Assembly (NCBI GenBank): GCA_948528155.1
Contig: CAOSZT010000032.1
Span: 1-16,938 of the forward strand
DNA length: 16,938 nt
Source: an uncultured Clostridia bacterium
Lineage (GTDB): Bacteria > Bacillota > Clostridia > TANB77 > CAG-508
Direction of reading: 5' to 3'
The notes beneath the pieces were generated by a model that had not been told where the DNA came from, searched no databases, and saw nothing but the letters and a program-made list of their open reading frames with translations. This document shows, one piece after another, positions 1 to 6,283 of this stretch (positions are counted from its first letter, which is position 1; each line of letters starts with the position of its first letter). Made by a program: the position numbers and the translations under genes.

Positions 1-55
1 AAGATTTATCAAGACTTGGAAGAGATTATATAAAAACAGGTTATTACATAGAAAA
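1..55. repeat. Terminal direct repeat, copy at window start
   Basis: These 55 bases are identical to the last 55 bases of the window. They lie inside the serine recombinase catalytic domain, over the DLSRLGRDYIKTGYYIEN stretch. The equivalent stretch of the second recombinase (from about 6763) differs at several bases, so the identity is not just gene-family conservation. Joining the two ends gives a continuous, in-frame recombinase. A perfect overlap of this size at both contig ends is what a de Bruijn assembler leaves on a circular molecule. Confidence 0.95.
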
Positions 56-1402
56 CTATTTTCCAGAAAATCAAGTAAGATATGTTTCAATATTAGATGG
101 AATAGATACATATAGTGAAACAGTAAACAATGATATTACACCATTTAAAGCAATATTAAATGATATGTATGCAAAGGATATATCAAAAAAGATAAGAAGT
201 GTTTTTAAGGAAAAACAAAAGCAAGGAGAATATTTATGCAGTACACCAGCATATCGGATACAAAAAGGATTTAACTAATAAAAACAAATTAGTAATTGAC
301 AATAATGTTGCAGATATAGTAAAGAAAATATTTGATATGTATATAAGTGGCACAGGGAGTAAGTTGGTTGTTGAATATTTAAATAAAAATTATTATTTAA
401 GTCCATCAGGTTATAGAAAGACTGGAATTGTCCAAAATGAAAATAAAACGAATTATTTTTGGAATGCAACTACTGTATGTGATATGTTGAAAAATGAGGT
501 TTATATTGGAAATACAGTTCAAAATAAAGTATCTGTTGTTTCATACAAGGTGAAGAAAATTCGCAAAGTAGAAAAAGAAAAATACATAAGAGTAGATAAC
601 ACTCATGAACCAATTGTTGATAAAGATATATTTGAAAAAGCACAAATAATACATAAAGAACGAGCCAAAAAAGTTGTAAAACAATATGATTATTTACTAC
701 GAGGTTTGATATACTGTAAACATTGTCGGTTGGCAAATGCAAATTGTATTAAAAGTAAATCATAATAGCAATCGACCAAAGATTCCATATATAGTAGATA
801 CAGATTATAAAAAACGAGGTTGTTATGTAAGAAATTTGAATTATCCAAAGTTTGAAAAAAGAATATTAGAAATTATAAAGCAAGTTTGTAGGATATATGC
901 TAATCGTACTATGTTAGAAGAAACTTATAAGAAAGTAAAAGATAGATCAATCGATTTAATAACATCTGTTAAAAAGCAAATTGAAACAATAGAAATTAAA
1001 ATAACAGAAATTAATAAAAATTTGGATAGTTTATATAAGGATAAATTAAATGACATATTGACTGATATTGATTTTACAAGAATATCTGCAAAGTTTGTTG
1101 CTGAAAGAGAGAAATTAACAAAAGAAAAAAGTGAACTAATGGATAGATTTCAAAATTTACAGGGGCAAAGAACTATCAAAAATAAAAATGATGAAAAACA
1201 AATGAATAAAACAATAACTGAATTTTTAGAAATGCAAGAAATAGATAAATCTTCCTTATTTAGATTGATTGATAAAATAGAGATAGACAAAGACAAAAAT
1301 GTTTTTATTTCATTTAATTTTGCACCATTAAATACAATAAATGAAAATATGGATGAATTTATTGAAGTGGAAAAGATTCTAAATAATAAAAAGGTAATAT
1401 AA
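1..1402 (+). CDS. Large serine recombinase 1, 3' part (continues from 16630-16938; contains two CGG +1 shifts)
   Basis: This is the C-terminal part of a TnpX-like large serine recombinase that cuts and rejoins DNA through a serine intermediate. With the 5' part at 16630-16938 and three +1 shifts (skipping C at 16663, 255 and 727) the product is 550 residues, close to the 553 of recombinase 2. In this part one sees the end of the catalytic domain (DLSRLGRDY), the recombinase domain starting at AY-GYKKD just after 255, a zinc ribbon with CxxC at CKHC (about 715-726) and a later Cys in KKRGCY, then a coiled-coil-rich C-terminus. Reading straight through the CGG at 255 stops within eight codons; reading through the one at 727 stops at 765. 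There is no other lesion. Family assignment is firm; whether the gene is expressed by recoding is inferred. The 5' end is outside the linear window. Confidence 0.9.
255..258 (+). other. CGG +1 frameshift site, recombinase 1, recombinase-domain border
   Basis: The frame reads GCA TAT CGG ATA and soon stops. Skipping C255 gives GCA TAT GGA TAC AAA AAG, that is AYGYKK, the conserved start of the recombinase domain. Recombinase 2 carries the same extra C at 7015. Confidence 0.85.
727..730 (+). other. CGG +1 frameshift site, recombinase 1, zinc ribbon
   Basis: The frame reads CAT TGT CGG TTG and stops at 765. Skipping C727 gives CAT TGT GGT TGG CAA ATG, that is HCGWQM, fitting the CxxCG zinc-ribbon motif of this family. 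Recombinase 2 has CYHCKRK at this place, with no glycine and no shift, so this site is private to recombinase 1. Confidence 0.82.
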
Positions 1403-1466
1403 CTATGATATTAAAGACAATAGAAATGTAGAATATAACTACATCATTTTTTGAAAATAAAAAGGT

Positions 1467-1513
1467 GGAAGTTAATCAAACTTTCACCTGTGGTATTAAA
1501 AATATACCAACCA
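1467..1513 (+). repeat. 47-bp site downstream of recombinase 1, inverted partner of 9219-9265
   Basis: This stretch aligns without gaps to the reverse complement of 9219-9265, matching at about 39 of 47 positions. The outer parts (GGAAGTTAATCA and CTACCAACCA-like ends) are nearly identical and the middle is divergent. It contains two small hairpins: AGGTGGAAGTT/AACTTTCACCT at 1463-1490 and TGGTAT/ATACCA at about 1491-1509. It starts 65 bases after the recombinase stop codon, where an attachment or recombination site of a serine recombinase would be expected. That role is inference. Confidence 0.55.
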
Positions 1514-1648
1514 CAAAAATAATTTAATAAAACGCAGTAATCATCTATATTACAGAGTTGGTGTTAGAATAGATATATAGACACAAAATTATACGAATTG
1601 ATGAAAAGATGATATAATATTATGCAAATGTAAAAGGAGTGTCTAAAA

Positions 1649-1924
1649 ATGAAAACATATACAGAGGAATTTAAAAAAACAATTGTAGAATTATATGAAA
1701 ATGGAAACAAAAACAAATCAGAATTAGCAAGAGAATATGGCACATCAGAAGGAAATGTAAGAGCATGGATAAAAAAATATGGAAAAATAAAAACAACAAC
1801 AGGAGAAATCACGAGTAATGATGAAATATTAAAATTACAAAAAGAAAACCAAGAAATAAAAACAGAAAATGAAATATTAAAAAAAGCACTAGCCATATTC
1901 TCAAGACAACAGAAGATAAAATAA
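1649..1924 (+). CDS. IS3-family transposase OrfA (DNA-binding subunit)
   Basis: A 91-residue protein with an HTH_Tnp_1 helix-turn-helix in residues 1-50 (YTEEFKKTIVELYENG, then SELAREYGTSEGNVRAWIKKY) followed by a leucine-zipper-like helix (EILKLQKENQEIKTENEILKK). It binds the IS ends and, by a -1 ribosomal frameshift, is normally fused to OrfB to make the active transposase. The zero frame crosses a run of seven A at 1879-1885 (A AAA AAA), a good slippery heptamer, and the OrfB frame is open from 1873, so the overlap supports the usual fusion. The start is chosen for the AAAGGAG ribosome binding site at about 1632-1638. Intact by length. Confidence 0.9.
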   Translation: MKTYTEEFKKTIVELYENGNKNKSELAREYGTSEGNVRAWIKKYGKIKTTTGEITSNDEILKLQKENQEIKTENEILKKALAIFSRQQKIK

Positions 1925-2787
1925 AATTTATAGATGAATTAAAAAATATGTATGATATAAGAACAATGTGTAAAGCAGTAAAGTTGCACCATTCAGTATA
2001 TTATTACCATAAAACAAATAAAGAAAATAGATATAAAAAAGCAAATGAAGAATTAGATAAAAGAATCAAAGAAGAATATGAAAAATCCAAAAAAAGATAT
2101 GGTTCACCCAAAATCACAAAAATATTGAATAAACAAGGAATAAAAGTAAGTCAAAAAAGAGTTGCAAGAAGAATGAAGAAGATAGGTTTAAGAAGTATTA
2201 TAGTAAAGAAATATAATCATAGTAGAAATAAAAAAGTAGATTATGAAAACAAGGAAAATATACTTGATCAAAACTTTAAAGCAGAGAAACCAAGTGAAAA
2301 ATGGGTTGGAGATATAACATATATTTATACCAAAGAAACAGGCTGGACATATCTTGCAATAGTAATGGATTTGTTTGATTTAAAAATAATAGGATGGTCA
2401 TATGGAGTAAATATGACAGCAGAATTAGTAGTAGAAGCATTTAGAAAAGCGAAAAATGAAAGATGTACAACAAAAGGAATGATATTTCATTCAGATTTAG
2501 GGAGTCAATACACATCAAATGAATATGAAAAGATATTATTGGAAAATGATGTAAGACACTCATATAGTAAAAAAGGATATCCTTATGATAATGCAAGTAT
2601 GGAGAGCTTCAATGCCATATTAAAAAAAGAAGAAGTAAATGTAAATACGTATGAAACATTTGAAGAAGCCAAATTAGCAATATTTGAGTTTATTGAGGGC
2701 TGGTATAATAATAGAAGAATACATAGTACTCTAGATTATAAAACACCCAATGAAAAATATAATGAATACAAAAAGAATATAGCATAA
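1873..2787 (+). CDS. IS3-family transposase OrfB (DDE catalytic subunit)
   Basis: Open in the -1 frame from 1873 to a TAA at 2787; an independent ATG lies at 1948 (279 residues). The protein has an HTH_21 region (YGSPKITKILNKQGIKVSQKR) and an rve integrase core. The DDE triad is visible as Asp in WVGDITYIYT, Asp in FHSDLGSQYTS and Glu in DNASMESFNAILK, and the C-terminus carries the IS3 signature YNNRRIHSTLDYKTP. No stop or shift interrupts it, so the transposase looks functional. It is expected to be made mainly as the OrfA-OrfB fusion. The set of motifs fits the IS150/IS3 subgroups; I do not assign a named IS. Confidence 0.9.
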   Translation, partial: NIKKSTSHILKTTEDKIKFIDELKNMYDIRTMCKAVKLHHSVYYYHKTNKENRYKKANEELDKRIKEEYEKSKKRYGSPKITKILNKQGIKVSQKRVARRMKKIGLRSIIVKKYNHSRNKKVDYENKENILDQNFKAEKPSEKWVGDITYIYTKETGWTYLAIVMDLFDLKIIGWSYGVNMTAELVVEAFRKAKNERCTTKGMIFHSDLGSQYTSNEYEKILLENDVRHSYSKKGYPYDNASMESFNAILKKEEVNVNTYETFEEAKLAIFEFIEGWYNNRRIHSTLDYKTPNEKYNEYKKNIA

Positions 2788-2889
2788 ATTAAAGTTGATA
2801 TAAATGTTAAAGATTTTCTTTAATATTTATATCGACTCATCAAGCGAAGCTTGAAAAAAATATATAAATTCGTGGAAAAATGTGTCTAA

Positions 2890-2912
2890 AAACTTGACCT
2901 AAGTCCAAGTTT
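2890..2912 (+). repeat. Small hairpin next to the IS right end
   Basis: AACTTGAC and GTCCAAGTT pair, with one bulged base, around a CTAA loop. It lies a few bases outside the right inverted repeat of the IS. Its function is unknown. Confidence 0.35.
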
Positions 2913-2967
2913 CTTTTATCGTTGGAAGTTCCGAGTATTAACGAAGGAAAGCTCCATACGAGAAAAG

Positions 2968-3024
2968 TATGCGAATTGGTACAAATTCTTGAAAATTTAT
3001 TTTTTAGAATTTGTCAATTCGTAT
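2968..3024 (+). repeat. Long imperfect inverted repeat upstream of the replication-initiator-like gene
   Basis: The arm TATGCGAATTGGTACAAATTCT (2968-2989) pairs with AGAATTTGTCAATTCGTAT (3006-3024), giving about 18 paired bases with a two-base bulge and one mismatch around a 16-base AT loop. It ends about 60 bases before the ATG at 3083. It could be an origin structure, a leader attenuator or a relic of the DNA interrupted by the IS; there is no T-tract after it, so it is not a standard terminator. The rest of 2889-3082 shows no gene. Confidence 0.5.
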
Positions 3025-3082
3025 TTCAAAAGAGAAACCCTGTATTTTTTATGCAAAATTACTGCTAGAATTGGAGTGGTAT

Positions 3083-3568
3083 ATGAAAGAAAATCAAGAT
3101 AATGTTGGATATTATTCTATAATTCCAGCAACAATTTTATACAATAAAGAACTAAAAGCAAATGAAAAATTATAATATGCAATTATAACATCACTTGCTT
3201 ATAAAGAAGGATATTGTTTTGCAACAAATAAATATTTAGCAGAAAAATTATGTGTAAATCCTAAAACAATTTCAAATTGGATTTCAGATTTAAGCAAAAG
3301 AAATTTTATAATTGTTGAAGTAATTAGAAATGAGAATAAGCAAATTATTCAAAGAAAAATTTATATAAATGATGTACCCTATCCATTAAATATTGGATAC
3401 CAGTATCAATCAAAAAATGGACAGGCTATCCATCAAAAAGTGGAAGATAATAGTATAAGAAATAATATTAAAACTAATAAAAAGGGTTATTCAAATTATA
3501 CAAATCAAAGAGAATATTCAGAAGAATTTTTGAATAGTTTGTATGCAAATTCACAATACATAAATTAA
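3083..3568 (+). pseudogene. HTH (HTH_36-like) replication-initiator-like protein with internal TAA
   Basis: Reading from ATG 3083 gives a 161-residue frame that resembles the helix-turn-helix proteins at the start of phage and plasmid replication modules: VGYYSIIPATILYNKELKAN, then an HTH around ATNKYLAEKLCVNPKTISNWISDL, then YINDVPYPLNIG and QKVEDN near the end. The codon after NEKL is TAA (3173-3175), where the family usually has Leu (KLLYAI-like), so one TTA-to-TAA change explains the stop. No in-frame ATG follows soon after it. The frame is also shorter than the full-length proteins I know of this type, which continue well past the KVEDN segment. It is probably a decayed initiator. Readthrough or an assembly error cannot be excluded. 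Confidence 0.65.
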
Positions 3569-3618
3569 AAATTTTGATGAAAAAATCAAACGAAGACTTA
3601 TAAAAAATGAATAAAAAA

Positions 3619-3731
3619 TTCTCCCAGCGGGTTAAAAAGGTATTAGGAGATTTTCTCCTAAACGGCAATTTGTGGTCCATTGGACCAAGCCGGCGAATAT
3701 TGGGCATTAAAAAATGCCACAATATTCGGAT
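3619..3731 (+). ncRNA. Structured RNA or oriT-like element, copy 1
   Basis: A stretch of about 96 bases (3619-3714) reappears at 16054-16148 with the helices kept. An 8-bp hairpin TTAGGAGA/TCTCCTAA is invariant. An enclosing 4-bp helix is CGGC/GCCG here and CAGC/GCTG in the other copy, a compensated change. The hairpin inside it is GGTCC/GGACC here and GGTGT/ACACC there. CCCA near the start can pair with TGGG near the end. In this copy a 3' extension to 3731 forms a 14-base stem (GAATATTGGGCATT with AATGCCACAATATTC). It lies directly upstream of the MobC-like gene, where an oriT would be expected. I do not recognise a named RNA family. It holds the only CCGG in the window (3690-3693). Confidence 0.6.
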
Positions 3732-3747
3732 CAAAAATCTTTTGCTA

Positions 3748-3784
3748 AAAATATCAAATTTTGATTTGCTAGTATTGATATTTT
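3748..3784 (+). promoter_or_regulatory. Inverted-repeat operator over the mobC promoter
   Basis: AAAATATCAA at 3748-3757 is an exact 10-base inverted repeat of TTGATATTTT at 3775-3784. It overlaps the -35 and spacer of the promoter for the ribbon-helix-helix protein, a typical autoregulatory or relaxosome binding arrangement. The binding partner is inferred. Confidence 0.5.
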
Positions 3785-3789
3785 ATAAC
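3761..3789 (+). promoter_or_regulatory. Promoter of the mobC-like gene
   Basis: TTGATT (3761-3766), a 17-base spacer and TATAAC (3784-3789) lie 34 bases upstream of the ATG at 3824. Confidence 0.55.
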
Positions 3790-3823
3790 AAAGAAGTTTT
3801 AGTATATAAAGGAGTGAGTTAAA

Positions 3824-4237
3824 ATGGAATTAAATTCAGATAATAGAACAGAAATGATAAAAGCAAGAGTATCTGAAGAAGAAAAGATTTTAATAAAAGC
3901 AAAAGCAGAATATTATGGATATAAACAATTATCTAAATATATAAGAGATTCTGCAGTTTATGAAAAGGTAACTAATATTGACTTAGTAGGAAAAAATGAA
4001 ATATTAAAAGCATATTCAGATAATACACAGATATTAAAAGAAATGAATAAAAGTATAAAACATATTGCGATATTTGCTACACAAATTGATAAATACGAAA
4101 GAGAAGAACTAAAATTTAAAATGCTTGAGATTTTAAAGAATCAAAAAGAAATGATAAAGTTAATTGATAAAAAATTAGATTTAGATATATGGCAAGAAGT
4201 AAATCATAGAAAATTAAATAAAAGGGCTGACAAATAA
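3824..4237 (+). CDS. mobC: MobC-like ribbon-helix-helix relaxosome protein
   Basis: A 137-residue protein. Residues about 10-45 (MIKARVSEEEKILIKAKAEY, then GYKQLSKYIRDSAV) match the ribbon-helix-helix region of plasmid and IME MobC accessory proteins, which bind oriT and help the relaxase nick it. The rest is a charged helical tail. The start is set by an AAAGGAG ribosome binding site. An inverted repeat covers its promoter, suggesting autoregulation. No relaxase gene follows, although mobA normally does; the next gene is a DUF6088-like protein. The element could therefore only be mobilised in trans, or its mob module is a remnant. The MobC family call is good; activity is unknown. Confidence 0.8.
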   Translation: MELNSDNRTEMIKARVSEEEKILIKAKAEYYGYKQLSKYIRDSAVYEKVTNIDLVGKNEILKAYSDNTQILKEMNKSIKHIAIFATQIDKYEREELKFKMLEILKNQKEMIKLIDKKLDLDIWQEVNHRKLNKRADK

Positions 4238-4239
4238 AA

Positions 4240-4268
4240 TTGACAAATTACCAAAATAGATACATAAT
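4240..4268 (+). promoter_or_regulatory. Promoter of the DUF6088/AbiEi-like gene
   Basis: TTGACA (4240-4245), a 17-base spacer and CATAAT (4263-4268) lie 37 bases before the ATG at 4306. The gene therefore seems to have its own promoter. Confidence 0.6.
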
Positions 4269-4305
4269 GTTATTATATAATATGTAAAATTAGAAGGTGA
4301 AAGTA

Positions 4306-4944
4306 ATGAACATTTCTAAATTAGTTCAAGAGTGTATCGAAAATTATCAAGATACTGAGCCTATATTTATAGAAGATGTAAAAAAATATATCACAAAAAA
4401 ATGTGATAAAAAAGATAATGTTATAAAGAATGTAAGTATAATATTAAATAAGTTAAAAAGAAAAGGAATTATAAAATCTGCATATAGAGGAATTTATTAT
4501 AAACCTGGAAGGTGTGTTTTTGGAGAAACTGGATTAGACTATACAAGATTGATAAAATTAAAATATTTAAAAGATCGAGAAGGCAATATAAAAGGATATA
4601 TAACAGGGGCTAAATTATTTAATTGGATAGGATTTATAACATTAGTTCCTAATGTAATGGAAATAGTAACAAATGAATGTAAATATTATAAAAAATATGA
4701 TGATAAATTAAGAACATACATTATAAAACCTAAAATGCAAATAACAAACGAAAATCATCAATATTTACAATTTTTAGATATTTTAGAAAATAAAGATAAT
4801 ATCCATATTGAAGTAGAGAAAGAAAATAAAATCTTATATAATATCATAAGAGAATGTAATTTAAATTTTGAAAAATTAATAAAATATGCTAAAGAAACAA
4901 ATAATAAAAAAGCATTAGTTAAACTATTAATATTAAAAAAGTGA
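4306..4944 (+). CDS. DUF6088-family protein, AbiEi-like (putative type IV antitoxin/regulator)
   Basis: A 212-residue protein with an N-terminal winged-helix region (residues about 1-65: PIFIEDVKKYI, then NVSIILNKLKRKGIIKSAYRGIYYKPG) and a C-terminal domain with GYITGAKLFNWIGF, as in DUF6088 and AbiEi-type antitoxins. In AbiE systems such a protein represses its operon and counters an AbiEii nucleotidyltransferase toxin. No AbiEii-like gene is next to it; the following gene is an unrelated Phd antitoxin with its own promoter. It may be a solitary regulator or an orphan antitoxin. I chose ATG 4306, eight bases after AGAAGG (4292-4297), rather than the in-frame GTG at 4297, which overlaps that site. 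Confidence 0.65.
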   Translation: MNISKLVQECIENYQDTEPIFIEDVKKYITKKCDKKDNVIKNVSIILNKLKRKGIIKSAYRGIYYKPGRCVFGETGLDYTRLIKLKYLKDREGNIKGYITGAKLFNWIGFITLVPNVMEIVTNECKYYKKYDDKLRTYIIKPKMQITNENHQYLQFLDILENKDNIHIEVEKENKILYNIIRECNLNFEKLIKYAKETNNKKALVKLLILKK

Positions 4945-4963
4945 AAATTATTTATTAAAACAA

Positions 4964-4992
4964 TTGATTTTGAGATAAAATAATGATAAAAT
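4964..4992 (+). promoter_or_regulatory. Promoter of the Phd/chimera operon
   Basis: TTGATT (4964-4969), a 17-base spacer and TAAAAT (4987-4992) lie 32 bases upstream of the ATG at 5025. Confidence 0.6.
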
Positions 4993-5024
4993 ATTGATAA
5001 TAAATGTAAAGGAGAGTGTGAGCT

Positions 5025-5336
5025 ATGATTAATATTAGACCAGTGTCAGATTTAAGAAATAAATATCCAGAAATAGAGGACTTAGTTTTAAAAGAAGATG
5101 AAGCAGTTTATTTGACCAAAAATGGATATGGTTCAATGGTAGTTTTAAGTTTAGAGAAATATGCAGAAATGCTAAAAAGTTTAGATAAAGAAAAAGCTTT
5201 AGAGGCAAGATTTGGAGTCATTGATATTGATAAAGCTCTAGAAGAAGCAGAGGAAGAAGCTAATAATCCTAACACTAAATGCCATTCTCATGAAGAAATG
5301 AAACAAATGGCAAGGAGGATAATTGATGGTAAATAA
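5025..5336 (+). CDS. Phd/YefM-type antitoxin
   Basis: A 103-residue protein. The N-terminal 55 residues (INIRPVSDLRNKYPEIEDLV, then PVYLTKNGYGS-like text and MVVLSLEKYAEML) are a Phd/YefM DNA-binding fold. The acidic C-terminus (ALEEAEEEANN) is the usual flexible toxin-binding tail. It would bind and neutralise a ParE/RelE toxin and repress its own promoter. It overlaps the next gene by 11 bases, the standard toxin-antitoxin arrangement, but that partner has been rebuilt into a chimera (see 5326-6009), so the antitoxin may now have no cognate toxin in this element. Confidence 0.85.
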   Translation: MINIRPVSDLRNKYPEIEDLVLKEDEAVYLTKNGYGSMVVLSLEKYAEMLKSLDKEKALEARFGVIDIDKALEEAEEEANNPNTKCHSHEEMKQMARRIIDGK

Positions 5337-6009
5337 AAAATATGAAATAGAATATCTTCCAACATTTATTTCACAATTTAATAATATTTTGTATTACATT
5401 ACATATGAACTTAAAAATAAAATAGCAGCAGATAATTTTTATAATGAAGTAGTGAAACAAATTGAGATAAGAAGCGAAGCTCCAGAAGCGTACGAAGTTT
5501 TTAAAACAATTAAAAAAGGAAAAACAGATATTGAATTAAATGAAATTGGAATAGAACAGGCAAAAAAATTAAAAGAATTAATAAAAGATTATAATATTGA
5601 TTTAATCATAAGTTCACCATTAAAAAGAGCAAGAAAAACAGCTGAAGTTATTAATGAAGCAGTAAAGTGTAACATTATATTTGAAGAATCATTAAAAGAA
5701 CGCGGATATGGAATTTTTGAAGGTATGATAAGAAAAGAAATAAATGATGAATTAATAAATTCAGATATACTAAATAATTATCAAATAAATAAGGAATATA
5801 AAGAAATTGAAACAATACAAAGTTTATGTAATAGAGTATGGAAATTACTTGATAAATTAAAACAAGAATATAAAGATAACAATATTCTTTTAGTAACTCA
5901 TGGTGGAACAATAAGAGCAATTAACGGATACTTTAATGGGACTAATGAAAAAGGAATAATAGACAATCCAGGACTAAAGAATTGCGAGATAAAGCTTTAT
6001 GAGTGTTAG
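5326..6009 (+). CDS. Chimera: ParE/RelE toxin N-terminus fused to a histidine phosphatase lacking its RHG motif
   Basis: A 227-residue open frame. Residues 1-64 (NKKYEIEYLPTFISQFNNIL to YEVFKTIKK) look like the first two thirds of a ParE/RelE toxin. From G65 (GKTDIELNEIGIEQAKKLK) it is a histidine phosphatase/phosphoglycerate mutase domain: SSPLKRARKTAEV carries the active-site Arg, ERGYGIFEG the Glu and LLVTHGG the second His. The first 20-25 residues of that fold, including the RHG with the phosphate-accepting His, are missing. The toxin lacks its C-terminal strands. Both activities are probably lost, and a deletion joining two genes near 5518 is the likely cause. The start is ATG 5326, eight bases after AGGAGG; TTG 5323 is less likely. 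Confidence 0.8.
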   Translation: MVNKKYEIEYLPTFISQFNNILYYITYELKNKIAADNFYNEVVKQIEIRSEAPEAYEVFKTIKKGKTDIELNEIGIEQAKKLKELIKDYNIDLIISSPLKRARKTAEVINEAVKCNIIFEESLKERGYGIFEGMIRKEINDELINSDILNNYQINKEYKEIETIQSLCNRVWKLLDKLKQEYKDNNILLVTHGGTIRAINGYFNGTNEKGIIDNPGLKNCEIKLYEC

Positions 6010-6061
6010 AGAAAATAAATATAACAGCAGTAAATAAAATTAAAGGAAAATTAGCTAAGTA

Positions 6062-6102
6062 AAGATCTAATATGTGAAAACATATATTAGGTCTTTTTTT
6101 CT
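6062..6102 (+). terminator. Rho-independent terminator after the chimera gene
   Basis: GATCTAATATGTG pairs with CATATATTAGGTC (one mismatch) around AAAA, followed by seven T. It closes the toxin-antitoxin-like operon. Confidence 0.85.
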
Positions 6103-6183
6103 TATAAAAGTAAAAACTTTTCAAAAATAGCTTCGCTTTTGGTATAAAAACAGGGCTTATATATAGAAATACTAAACAGCACA

Positions 6184-6209
6184 TTGACAAATACACTTGT
6201 TTTAAGTGT
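6184..6209 (+). promoter_or_regulatory. -35-like box and ACACTT/AAGTGT operator upstream of the recombinase 2 module
   Basis: TTGACA (6184-6189) is followed by the 6+6 inverted repeat ACACTT-gtttt-AAGTGT (6193-6209). The -10 is weak at normal spacing (CATAAC at 20 bases). A repressor site within a promoter spacer is plausible. The rest of 6010-6283 has no gene. Confidence 0.4.
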
Positions 6210-6283
6210 CATAACAAGCCATTTTCTTTAATATTCTGTATTAAAAGGATTTAATGAAAAAATGAAAAGGAGCTGATGTCAAT

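Larger units (their letters stand above)
1578..2888 (+). mobile_element. IS3-family insertion sequence (about 1.3 kb)
   Basis: The element is bounded by imperfect inverted repeats: TAGACACA...CGAATT at 1578-1599 on the left and AATTCG...TGTGTCTA at 2867-2888 on the right. Inside are the two overlapping-frame transposase genes typical of IS3, orfA and orfB in the -1 frame. A -10-like TATAAT at 1613-1618 lies just inside the left end; in this family a -35 is often supplied when the ends join in the circular intermediate. I see no convincing target-site duplication, so the exact tips may be off by a few bases. It sits between the end of recombinase 1 and the replication-initiator-like gene, and both flanks are non-coding. 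Confidence 0.85.

Noticed and set aside
1564..1896. Minus-strand open frames, for example 1564-1896, 8156-8395 and 470-742
   Set aside because: They are antisense to well-supported genes, have low-complexity Leu/Phe/Ile-rich products expected from AT-rich DNA, and lack ribosome binding sites.
1574..2893. Target-site duplication of the IS3 element
   Set aside because: The bases next to the two inverted repeats (GATA and AAAA) do not match in any 3-5 base register I tried.
3607..3822. A 71-codon open frame over the structured element, with a similar frame at 16018-16344 (shared FSQRxKKVLGDFLLN)
   Set aside because: The shared peptide comes from the conserved structured element itself. The changes between copies keep base pairs, the frames diverge completely beyond it, and neither has a convincing ribosome binding site.
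4297..4305. GTG at 4297 as start of the DUF6088-like gene
   Set aside because: It overlaps the AGAAGG ribosome binding site, which is correctly placed for ATG 4306.
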